DNA of 39,219 nt from Bacteroidaceae bacterium (GTDB taxonomy: Bacteria > Bacteroidota > Bacteroidia > Bacteroidales > Bacteroidaceae). Below the pieces are notes generated by a model, which had not been told where the DNA came from, made no database searches, and saw only the letters and a list, made by a program, of their open reading frames with translations. Positions 32,469-39,219 of this stretch are shown piece by piece; within the stretch, counting starts at the first letter, position 1, and every line of letters starts with the position of its first letter. The position numbers and the translations under genes were made by a program. The stretch covers positions 1 to 39,219 of the forward strand of contig JAKSLT010000018.1 of the NCBI GenBank assembly GCA_024401055.1, read 5' to 3'.

Positions 32469-34967
32469 ATGGAACAAGAATTTGGTCCTCAACAACAGAT
32501 GCAGCAACCCGCAGCGGTGCAACAGGAGGATAACGGCCTTCAGATAACGGACATTCTGGCGCTCTTCCTTCACAACTGGAAGTGGTTCGTGCTGTCGTGC
32601 GCCGTGTGCCTGCTCGTGGCCACGATACGTGTGAGACGCACTACGCCCGTCTATACGCGCAGCGCGCAGATATTGATTAAGGAGGACGGTACAAAGGGCT
32701 CGTTCAGCGGCAACGTGGACTGGTTCGCCTCCCTGGGCATGGGAACGGCGGCCGTGACGGTGCAGAACGAACTGGTGGCCGTGCAGTCGCCCGCTACCTT
32801 CGTGGAGGTGGTGCAGCGTCTCGGCCTGAACACGTCGTACAGCCGCGAGGGCCGCTGGCACAACACGCCTCTCTACGGCAAGACGCTGCCCGTGGTGCTG
32901 GACTTCCCCGACCTCGGCCCCGAGGACACGGGAGCGCTGACGATGACACTGAAGCGCGACGGCAGCGTGGTACTCTCGGACTTCTTCGGCAGCAAGATGC
33001 AAGGCGCAAGCAAGCGCCTGTCGGCCCATATAGGACAGACGGTGAGCACGCCCGTCGGCCGCGTGAAGCTGTCGGCAGGCCCCGCAGCCGCTACCATTGC
33101 CAATCAGAGCGATGACGTGGTGGTGTACGTGACGCGCAGCACCGTGCAAGGCGCAGCCAAGAGCGCTGCCGCCGGTCTCAGCGCCAGCCTCAACTCCAAG
33201 GAGAACAGCATTATCGACCTCGTCTATCGCGATGCCAACACGCAGCGCGCCGAGGATATTCTCAACACCCTCATCGAGGCTTACAACGACGCCTGGGTGA
33301 AGGATAAGAACCTGATGACGGAGGCCACCAACGAGTTCATCATGGAACGCCTGAGCGTGATACAGGCTGAGCTCGATACCGTGGACGATGCCATCAGTTC
33401 GTACAAGAGCGACAACCTCCTGACCGACCCCACGGCTCTCGCCGGCCTCTACCTGAGCGATGCCGACGAGGCTGAGAAGAAGGCCGCCGAACTGAGCAGC
33501 CAGCTGTATATGGCACAGTACGTGAGGTCCTTCGTGGCCAACGATTCGCACAAGGATGACCTCCTCCCCGTGAACATAGCCTTGGGCAGCACGGGCATAG
33601 ACCAGCAGCTGGTGCAGTATAACCAGCTCTTGCTGGAGCGCAACCGCCTGCTGACCAGCACCGGCGCCAACAGCGACCTGGTGCGTGAGCGCGACCACGC
33701 CCTGCAGCAGCAGCGCATGTCTATTATCGGCGGCATCGACAACCAGATAAACCTGCTCAACTCACAGCTGGGCGCCGTGCACAAGAGCCAGTCGAAGGCC
33801 AACAGCGGCATAGCCAACTCTCCGGAGCAGGCCCGCTACCTCGGCAAGGTGTCACGCCAGCTGAAGGTGAAGGAGGCCCTCTACATCTTCCTGCTGCAGA
33901 AGCGTGAGGAGAATGAACTGTCGCTGGCCTTCACCGCATATAACACGCGCATCATCACGCCGCCCCTCGGCAGCAACGTTCCCGTGAGCCCGCAGAGCAG
34001 GCGCCTGATGCTCATCGCCCTGCTCATAGGCCTGGTGATTCCTGCCGTGGTACTCTACCTTATAGAGCAAACCGACACCCGTGTGCGCGGCCGCAAGGAC
34101 ACAGAGAGCCTGAGCGTGCCCTTCGTCGGCGAGATACCCTTCGTTGGCAAGGCGCGCCGCCGCATCCTGAGGCCTTGGCTGGAGAAATTCGGCATCGTCA
34201 AGAAGAAGACGGAGAAGGAAACGTCGCGCAAGATAACGGTGAAGTCGCATAGCCGCAACATCATCAACGAGGCCTTCCGCGTGGTGCGCACCAATCTGGA
34301 CTTCATGGGCGACAGCATGGCTGAGGGCTGCAAGGTCATCATGGTAACGAGTGCCAACCCCGGTTCGGGTAAGACATACATCAGCGGCAACCTGGCCGCC
34401 TCCTTCGCGCTGAAGGGCAAGAAGGTGCTGCTGCTCGACTTCGACATGCGCCGCGCCTCCGCCAGCCTCTATGTAGGCAAGCCGGCAAAGGGCGTGAGCA
34501 GCTATCTCAGCGGAAAGGCAGACGACTGGAAGAACTTCGTCGTGTCCGTGGAGAACCATGAAGGCTTAGACGTGCTGCCCGTCGGCACCATACCTCCCAA
34601 CCCTGCCGAACTGCTGACCACCAGCCGCGCGGCACAGCTCATGGAAGAGATACGCCAGGCCTACGACATCGTGTTCATCGACTGTCCGCCCGTAGAAATC
34701 GTGGCCGACGCCAGCATCATTGCCAAGCTCGTCGATCAGACCATCTTCGTCGTGCGCGTAGAGTTGATGGAGCGCGAGATGCTGCCCGTCATCGAAGGTT
34801 ATTACAGGGAAAACAAATTCCCCGGCATGTCGCTGCTGCTTAACGGTAGCGTGAACTCCCGCAGCCGCTACGGCTATCGCTACGGCTACGGCTATGGCTA
34901 CAGCTACGGCTACGGTTACGGCTATGGCTACAGCTACGGCAACAACTATTACCACGAAGAGAAGTAA
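32469..34967 (+). CDS. Wzc-like polysaccharide co-polymerase/tyrosine autokinase
   Basis: This 832-residue inner-membrane protein has a Wzz chain-length domain bounded by membrane helices near 38-57 and 514-537, with a long coiled extracytoplasmic part between them. The C-terminal BY-kinase has Walker A SANPGSGKTY (about 627-636), Walker A' LLLDFDMR (about 654) and Walker B VFIDCPP (about 733). It ends in a tyrosine-rich tail (from residue 801) with 14 Tyr, mostly as Gly-Tyr pairs. Autophosphorylation of such tails controls oligomerisation and polymer export. It pairs with the Wza-like channel before it and the CpsB-like phosphatase after it. Confidence 0.94.
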   Translation: MEQEFGPQQQMQQPAAVQQEDNGLQITDILALFLHNWKWFVLSCAVCLLVATIRVRRTTPVYTRSAQILIKEDGTKGSFSGNVDWFASLGMGTAAVTVQNELVAVQSPATFVEVVQRLGLNTSYSREGRWHNTPLYGKTLPVVLDFPDLGPEDTGALTMTLKRDGSVVLSDFFGSKMQGASKRLSAHIGQTVSTPVGRVKLSAGPAAATIANQSDDVVVYVTRSTVQGAAKSAAAGLSASLNSKENSIIDLVYRDANTQRAEDILNTLIEAYNDAWVKDKNLMTEATNEFIMERLSVIQAELDTVDDAISSYKSDNLLTDPTALAGLYLSDADEAEKKAAELSSQLYMAQYVRSFVANDSHKDDLLPVNIALGSTGIDQQLVQYNQLLLERNRLLTSTGANSDLVRERDHALQQQRMSIIGGIDNQINLLNSQLGAVHKSQSKANSGIANSPEQARYLGKVSRQLKVKEALYIFLLQKREENELSLAFTAYNTRIITPPLGSNVPVSPQSRRLMLIALLIGLVIPAVVLYLIEQTDTRVRGRKDTESLSVPFVGEIPFVGKARRRILRPWLEKFGIVKKKTEKETSRKITVKSHSRNIINEAFRVVRTNLDFMGDSMAEGCKVIMVTSANPGSGKTYISGNLAASFALKGKKVLLLDFDMRRASASLYVGKPAKGVSSYLSGKADDWKNFVVSVENHEGLDVLPVGTIPPNPAELLTTSRAAQLMEEIRQAYDIVFIDCPPVEIVADASIIAKLVDQTIFVVRVELMEREMLPVIEGYYRENKFPGMSLLLNGSVNSRSRYGYRYGYGYGYSYGYGYGYGYSYGNNYYHEEK
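34869..34940 (+). repeat. In-frame hexanucleotide repeat coding the Tyr-Gly tail
   Basis: Repeats of TAYGGC-type hexamers encode alternating Tyr and Gly, with a longer duplicated block containing GGCTATGGCTACAGCTACGG. Gain or loss of 6-bp units would preserve the frame. Confidence 0.85.
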
Positions 34968-34993
34968 GCAGTGCCTGACGCACGGCATAAGAC

Positions 34994-35025
34994 ATTATAT
35001 ATAATAATATAGACCTATATATAAT
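34994..35025. other. AT-rich inverted repeat between kinase and phosphatase genes
   Basis: ATTATATATA (34994-35003) and TATATATAAT (35016-35025) form a perfect 10-bp inverted repeat with a 12-nt loop, 11 bases before the phosphatase start. It may tune translation of the last gene. Confidence 0.5.
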
Positions 35026-35036
35026 CATAAAGAGCC

Positions 35037-35744
35037 ATGTGGCCTTTTAGCAGAACCTCCACAATAGCCGGCAGTGGCGTCCTCCGGGGCGCCACTGATT
35101 GGCATTGCCACCTCCTGCCCGGCGTGGACGACGGCATCAAGGATATGGCCGACACGCTGACGCTCCTGCGCCGCTACGAGGAGGAAGGCTTCCGCGAGGT
35201 GTGGTTCACCCCGCATATCATGGAAGACATCCCCAACACCACCGCCGCCCTCCGCGCCCGCTTCGCCGAGGTGAAGGACGCTTATGAGGGAGGGCTGACG
35301 CTTCATCTCGCCGCCGAGAATATGCTCGACACGCTGTTTGAGGAGCGTCTGGAGGCCGGCGACCTCCTGCCGATAGGCGAAGCCGGCGATATGCTGCTCG
35401 TGGAAACATCCTACTTCACGGCGCCCTACGACCTGTGGGGCCTGTTGCGGAGCATCCAGACGGCCGGCTTCCACCCCCTGCTGGCCCATCCGGAGCGCTA
35501 CCTCTACATGAGCCACGACGACTACGACCGCCTGCACGAGATGGGCGTGCGTCTGCAACTCAACATTCCCGCCCTCGGAGGTGCCTACAGCCCGGGAAGC
35601 AAGGCGCGGGCCCAGTACTTGCTGCAGCGGGGCTATTACTCCTTTAAGGGAACGGACACTCACCGCGTCAGCGGCTTCGAGAAAGCCGTGGTGGAGGCAA
35701 AAGTAAAAGAAAGTTGTCTAAAACTAATGGCTACTCTTAAATAA
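35037..35744 (+). CDS. CpsB/YwqE-type tyrosine-protein phosphatase (PHP fold)
   Basis: This 235-residue protein shows the PHP metal-ligand order: DWHCHLLPGVDDG near the start, TPHIME, ETSYFT, LAHPERYLYM and GTDTHR near the end. Manganese-dependent enzymes of this family dephosphorylate the tyrosine tail of the Wzc-type kinase, resetting the polymer export cycle. The gene follows the kinase by 69 bases. A strong terminator after it closes the three-gene unit. Confidence 0.93.
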   Translation: MWPFSRTSTIAGSGVLRGATDWHCHLLPGVDDGIKDMADTLTLLRRYEEEGFREVWFTPHIMEDIPNTTAALRARFAEVKDAYEGGLTLHLAAENMLDTLFEERLEAGDLLPIGEAGDMLLVETSYFTAPYDLWGLLRSIQTAGFHPLLAHPERYLYMSHDDYDRLHEMGVRLQLNIPALGGAYSPGSKARAQYLLQRGYYSFKGTDTHRVSGFEKAVVEAKVKESCLKLMATLK

Positions 35745-35772
35745 TTCAGCAAGTTAGTTTTGTCGATAAGAG

Positions 35773-35803
35773 AAAAAGTTTTCCGTTTCGGAAAACTTTT
35801 TTT
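35773..35803 (+). terminator. Rho-independent terminator of the EPS genes
   Basis: AAGTTTTCCG pairs with CGGAAAACTT around a short TTT loop, followed by a T-run to 35803. It lies 29 bases after the phosphatase stop. Confidence 0.92.
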
Positions 35804-35833
35804 GTTTTATTTTGAAAAAAGTTAACATTTTTG

Positions 35834-35864
35834 TTTGTTATGTGCAGACTTAGTCGTAACTTTG
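35834..35864 (+). promoter_or_regulatory. Promoter of nrdD
   Basis: TTTG (35834-35837), 19 bp and TAACTTTG (35857-35864) match the Bacteroidota consensus best of all those seen here. The leader to the ATG at 36022 is about 150 bases and AT-rich, with no riboswitch recognised. Confidence 0.82.
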
Positions 35865-36021
35865 CACTCGCAATCGGGAAGGGAATATCTCCTGTCTTGT
35901 TTTTCTGTCTTTCGTCCCTGTCTTAAGTCAATTGTCATCAGCCAATTGCCGTTTCTTTTGCGCTATTTCTGAAAAAAACTACACAATAAAATATAATAAA
36001 TAAAGCCCCATTACCTAACCG

Positions 36022-38139
36022 ATGAGTTACGAAAACTTCTACATCACCAAGCGCGACGGAAGCTCCGAGAACTTCTCCGTCGAAAAAATCAAAGGCGCCA
36101 TCCTCAAGGCCTTCGCAGCAGTCGATGAACCCGTCAACGCCGAACAGCTCGCCGCCATCATCGACCAGCTCCGCTTCTGCAACGGCATGAGCGTGGAGGA
36201 CGTGCAAAACCAGATAGAGGTGGCCCTCATGCGCGAGCAGCACTTCAAGACCGCCAAGGCTTTCATGCTCTATCGCAAGCGCCGCGAAGAAGACCGCGAG
36301 ACGGCCGACCGACTCCGCTTCCTCATCAACTACTGCGACGCCGCCAACCCCGCCTCCGGCAGCAAGTACGACGCCAACGCCAACGTAGAGAACAAAAATA
36401 TCGCCACGCTTATCGGTGAACTCCCCAAGGGCGCCTTCCTGCGCCTAAACCGCCGCCTCATCTGCGACAAGATACAGGAAATGTACGGCAAGGAACTCGC
36501 CGACCGCTACATGTATCTCCTCAAGAACCACTACATCTACAAGAACGACGAGACTTCCCTCGCTCCCTACTGCGCCTCCATCACCATGTACCCCTGGCTC
36601 CTCGGCGGCACGAAGGCCATCGGCGGCAACTCCGTGGCTCCCACCAATCTCAAGAGCTTCTGCGGCGGCTTCGTCAACATGGTGTTCATCGTCAGCTCCA
36701 TGCTCAGCGGTGCCTGCGCCACCCCCGAGTTCCTAATGTATATGAGCCATTTCCTCGAGCTGGAGTTCGGTGAGGACTTCTACCTCCGCGCCCATGAGCA
36801 GGCCGACTGCACCCTGCGCAAGCGTACCATCGACAAGGTCATCACCGACTGTTTCGAGCAAATCGTCTATAGCATCAACCAGCCCACCGGCGCACGCAAC
36901 TTCCAGAGTGTCTTCTGGAACATCTCCTACTACGACAAGTACTACTTCGAGAGCATCTTCGGCAACTTCTATTTCCCCGACGGCTCGCAGCCCCACTGGG
37001 AGGCCCTCTCCTGGCTTCAGAAGCGCTTCATGACGTGGTTCAACAAGGAACGCACCAAGACCGTCCTCACCTTCCCCGTCGAGACCATGGCCCTGCTCAC
37101 CGAGGAAGGCGACTGCAAGGACGCCGAGTACGGCGACCTCACCGCCGAGATGTATGCCGCCGGCCACTCCTTCTTCACCTACATGAGCGACAACGCCGAC
37201 TCCCTCGCCTCCTGCTGCCGTCTGCGCAACGAAATCCAGGACAACGGTTTCTCCTACACCCTCGGCGCCGGCGGCGTAAGCACGGGCTCCAAGAGCGTGC
37301 TCACCATCAACCTCAACCGCTGCATCCAGCAGGCCACGCGCGAAGGCAAGCCCTACATCGACTATCTCGCCGAAATCGTGGACCTCTGCCACAAGGTGCA
37401 GCTCGCATACAACGCCAACCTCCTGTGGCTCAAGGACAAGGGAATGCTCCCCCTCTTCGACGCACAGTACATCAACATCAGCCGCCAGTATCTCACCATC
37501 GGCGTCAACGGCCTCGTGGAAGCCGCCGAGAGCCTCGGCATGACCATCAGCAACAACGAGGAATACTGCGAGTTCGTGCAGAACGTCCTCGGCGTCGTGG
37601 AGAAGTACAACAAGCAGTACCGCACCAAGGACATCCTCTTCAACTGCGAGATGATACCCGCCGAGAATGTCGGCGTGAAGCACGCCAAGTGGGACCGCGA
37701 GGACGGCTACTTCGTGCCCCGCGACTGCTACAACTCCTATTTCTACATCGTTGAGGACACCAATACCGACGTCATCGAGAAGTTCCGCCTCCACGGCCGC
37801 CGCTATGTCGAGCACCTCACCGGCGGCAGCGCCCTCCACTGCAACCTCGACGAGCACCTCTCGCAGGGACAGTACCGCCAACTCCTCCGCGTAGCCGCCA
37901 AGGAAGGCACAAACTACTTCACCTTCAACATCCCCAACACCCTCTGCAACTCCTGCGGCCACATCGACAAGCGCTATCTCAAGGAGTGCCCCTGCTGCAA
38001 GTCCGAGGACGTGGACTACCTCACCCGCATCATCGGCTATCTCAAGCGTGTCTCCAACTTCTCCCTCGACCGCCAGCGCGAGGCCGAGCGCCGCTACTAC
38101 GCCGGCATCAAGTCGAAGCAGATAGAGGAAGCTCTCTAA
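36022..38139 (+). CDS. nrdD: Anaerobic ribonucleoside-triphosphate reductase (class III)
   Basis: This 705-residue oxygen-sensitive enzyme reduces ribonucleoside triphosphates to deoxynucleotides. An ATP-cone covers about 5-95. The large catalytic barrel contains GGTKAIGGNSVAPTNLKSFCGG and conserved NxxRC-type segments. Near the C terminus CNSCGHIDKRYLKECPCC (from Cys642) is the structural zinc site. The sequence TRIIGYLKRVSNF carries the likely glycyl-radical Gly672. The ending is longer than in E. coli-type NrdD, which fits the Bacteroidota/Thermotoga-like branch. The radical is installed by NrdG, encoded 141 bases downstream. Confidence 0.95.
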   Translation: MSYENFYITKRDGSSENFSVEKIKGAILKAFAAVDEPVNAEQLAAIIDQLRFCNGMSVEDVQNQIEVALMREQHFKTAKAFMLYRKRREEDRETADRLRFLINYCDAANPASGSKYDANANVENKNIATLIGELPKGAFLRLNRRLICDKIQEMYGKELADRYMYLLKNHYIYKNDETSLAPYCASITMYPWLLGGTKAIGGNSVAPTNLKSFCGGFVNMVFIVSSMLSGACATPEFLMYMSHFLELEFGEDFYLRAHEQADCTLRKRTIDKVITDCFEQIVYSINQPTGARNFQSVFWNISYYDKYYFESIFGNFYFPDGSQPHWEALSWLQKRFMTWFNKERTKTVLTFPVETMALLTEEGDCKDAEYGDLTAEMYAAGHSFFTYMSDNADSLASCCRLRNEIQDNGFSYTLGAGGVSTGSKSVLTINLNRCIQQATREGKPYIDYLAEIVDLCHKVQLAYNANLLWLKDKGMLPLFDAQYINISRQYLTIGVNGLVEAAESLGMTISNNEEYCEFVQNVLGVVEKYNKQYRTKDILFNCEMIPAENVGVKHAKWDREDGYFVPRDCYNSYFYIVEDTNTDVIEKFRLHGRRYVEHLTGGSALHCNLDEHLSQGQYRQLLRVAAKEGTNYFTFNIPNTLCNSCGHIDKRYLKECPCCKSEDVDYLTRIIGYLKRVSNFSLDRQREAERRYYAGIKSKQIEEAL

Positions 38140-38169
38140 GAGCGGCCGGCTCCCCCTGACAAGAAAAGC

Positions 38170-38276
38170 AACAGGCAACGGAGGCAAACCGTTTTCGCAA
38201 GAATAGGCTTGTACTTCGTTGCCTGTTTTATGTATAAATCCCCTATCAAGGAGACCTGAAAAAAAACAGGCAACCT
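38170..38276 (+). promoter_or_regulatory. Competing inverted repeats between nrdD and nrdG
   Basis: AACAGGCAACG (38170-38180) pairs perfectly with CGTTGCCTGTT (38217-38227). A second copy of AACAGGCAAC (38266-38275) could pair instead with the 38218-38227 arm. An AAGGAG (38248-38253) lies in the alternative loop. Mutually exclusive stems of this kind may control nrdG expression. Confidence 0.5.
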
Positions 38277-38280
38277 TCCC

Positions 38281-38751
38281 ATGCTGAAATACGTCAACCA
38301 CGACATCGTCTTTCAGGAATACCCCGACGAAGTCACCCTCGCCATCAACCTCAGTCGCTGTCCCAACCATTGCCCCGGCTGCCACTCCGCCTATCTTGCC
38401 GACGACATCGGCGACGCCCTCACTGCCGAGCGCCTTCTTGCCCTCGCCGGAGGCTATGCCGCCGAAATCACGTGCGTAGGCTTTCAGGGCGGCGACAACG
38501 ATCCCTTCGCCCTCCTTCTCCTTGCCGATGCCCTCCGCGAGGTCTTCCCCAACATCAAGGTGGGGTGGTACAGCGGGCGCCAGGAGCTCCCCGAGGGTTT
38601 CCCCGTCCGCAAGTTCGACTACGTCAAGCTCGGCCCCTGGCTCACCGCCTGCGGTCCCCTCGGCAGTCCTTCCACCAACCAGCGCTTTTATCGCATTGAC
38701 CGCACTACGGGCCAGATGACCGACGTCACCTCCCGCTTCTGGAAGAAGTGA
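38281..38751 (+). CDS. nrdG: Anaerobic ribonucleotide reductase activating protein
   Basis: This 156-residue radical-SAM enzyme has the cluster motif CPNHCPGC (Cys27, Cys31, Cys34), followed by GFQGGDNDP, the glycine-rich AdoMet-binding segment. It uses an iron-sulfur cluster and S-adenosylmethionine to create the glycyl radical on NrdD. The length matches the family. It follows nrdD with 141 bases between, unusually long for a coupled pair, and that gap holds inverted repeats. Confidence 0.95.
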   Translation: MLKYVNHDIVFQEYPDEVTLAINLSRCPNHCPGCHSAYLADDIGDALTAERLLALAGGYAAEITCVGFQGGDNDPFALLLLADALREVFPNIKVGWYSGRQELPEGFPVRKFDYVKLGPWLTACGPLGSPSTNQRFYRIDRTTGQMTDVTSRFWKK

Positions 38752-38769
38752 GATGAATACCCCCTCCAA

Positions 38770-38845
38770 CTCCCCCGAAGGGGGAGAGCCCGAGAGCGAA
38801 AGAAAACAGGACCTCCCCCCTCGGGGGATAAACGGGGAGGCATTT
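38770..38845. repeat. C-run/G-run palindromic element downstream of nrdG
   Basis: CTCCCCC and GGGGGAG (38770-38786) form a 7-bp hairpin with a GAA loop. A second C-run/TCG/G-run palindrome lies near 38813-38826. The element resembles the tail insertions in the CotH genes. It may end the nrdG transcript. The 468 bases 38752-39219 contain no credible gene. Confidence 0.6.
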
Positions 38846-38905
38846 CCCGCGAGGCGGCCTGTTATTTCCCGCCCAAGGGCGGCATTGTTTCTTGGCGATA
38901 GCCGA
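38842..38905. repeat. 64-bp palindrome-mosaic repeat, copy 1
   Basis: This copy aligns end to end with 38989-39052, with differences mainly in loops. It comprises several GC palindromes (CGCGAGGCGG, CCGCCCAAGGGCGG, GGCGATAGCC) separated by TTATTTCC-type spacers. Confidence 0.75.
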
Positions 38906-38988
38906 TTGGGTTTTTATTTAGTCGGCTTCGCCGAGAAATAGTACGGCTTCGCCGGAAATAATTTTTTAAGGAAATAATATTTAGAAAT

Positions 38989-39052
38989 ATTTCCCGCGAA
39001 GCGGCTTATTATTTCCCGCCCGTAGGGCGGCATTATTTCTCGGCGATAGCCG
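38989..39052. repeat. 64-bp palindrome-mosaic repeat, copy 2
   Basis: This second copy carries the palindromes CCGCGAAGCGG, CCGCCCGTAGGGCGG and CGGCGATAGCCG with ATTATTTC spacers between them. Between the copies, smaller CGGCTTCGCCG units occur at about 38927-38954. Confidence 0.75.
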
Positions 39053-39114
39053 ACAAAAAATCTATCCCTCGCCAACGAACGCTTTCTTACTCGCCGCCAA
39101 CCCGCCAAAATTTT

Positions 39115-39151
39115 TGATAAATTTATTCCTAATTTATGTAGCGCCGCAGGC
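39115..39151 (+). repeat. 37-bp dispersed repeat (inverse of 263-299)
   Basis: This stretch is the exact reverse complement of 263-299. A partial 24-bp copy repeats at 39171-39194 in direct orientation. Confidence 0.85.
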
Positions 39152-39170
39152 ATTACTTCCTAATTTTTTT

Positions 39171-39194
39171 CCTAATTTATGTAGCGCCGCAGGC
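39171..39194 (+). repeat. Partial 24-bp copy of the window-end repeat
   Basis: It begins CCTAATTTATGTAGC and ends GCCGCAGGC, identical to the last 24 bases of the copy at 39115-39151. Confidence 0.85.
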
Positions 39195-39219
39195 GATATC
39201 CCTTTCCCGAAACTGTAAA

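Noticed and set aside
36733..38769. Antisense open frame of 678 codons opposite nrdD and nrdG
   Set aside because: It spans two well-supported genes and has only biased composition.
38753..38941. 62-codon frame after nrdG
   Set aside because: It translates palindromic repeat sequence and has no conserved features.
1..39219. Reading the window as a transposon bounded by the 37-bp inverted repeats
   Set aside because: The interior is housekeeping chromosome (argS, secDF, nrdD, sufE), no transposase or integrase is present, and additional copies of the repeat exist.

Overview
The window looks like chromosomal DNA of a Bacteroidota member, most likely order Bacteroidales and plausibly Prevotellaceae. 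The evidence is: Bacteroidota-type promoters (TTG or TTTG about 19-20 bp from TAnnTTTG), starts mostly without Shine-Dalgarno sequences, a fused SecDF, DUF4491 and DUF4294 proteins, surface proteins ending in a 'YDLxGRxV ... GRKVxx' C-terminal tail, and GC-rich genes set in AT-rich, repeat-rich intergenic DNA. I cannot name the species.

Layout. From 386 to 24935 every gene is on the minus strand. 386-10871 encodes four large exported proteins: a thioredoxin-like multidomain protein, two tandem paralogous CotH-kinase/dockerin-like proteins and a metallophosphoesterase. 11045-20028 is a tightly packed, partly overlapping series: an endonuclease/exonuclease/phosphatase-fold membrane protein, a rhomboid protease, a sialate O-acetylesterase-type hydrolase, an APC amino-acid permease, SufE, an M28/glutaminyl-cyclase-like lipoprotein, a fused C26 amidotransferase-M19 dipeptidase, a DUF4491 membrane protein and an Lrp/AsnC regulator. 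An ABC exporter, a small RNase H and ArgS follow, then tRNA-Arg(CCU). From 25148 the genes are on the plus strand: an NhaD-type antiporter, a SpoU/TrmH methyltransferase fused to a DUF4294 domain, SecDF, an exopolysaccharide export/tyrosine-phosphorylation trio (Wza-like lipoprotein, Wzc-like kinase with a Tyr-rich tail, CpsB-like phosphatase), and the anaerobic ribonucleotide reductase pair NrdD and NrdG.

How the genes work together. The hydrolase/peptidase series would suit peptide and glycan scavenging with amino-acid uptake. The EPS trio forms an export channel, its kinase and the opposing phosphatase. NrdD/NrdG supply deoxynucleotides without oxygen, which fits an anaerobe.

The least expected content is the repeat landscape. 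There are 21-bp tandem arrays in opposite orientations around a perfect 20-bp inverted repeat just upstream of the EPS genes. Heptanucleotide arrays lie inside the two CotH genes at domain junctions and upstream of the Lrp gene. Mosaic palindromic elements sit at both window ends, including a 37-bp sequence present perfectly in opposite orientations at the two ends. No insertion sequence, CRISPR array, prophage or integrase was recognised.
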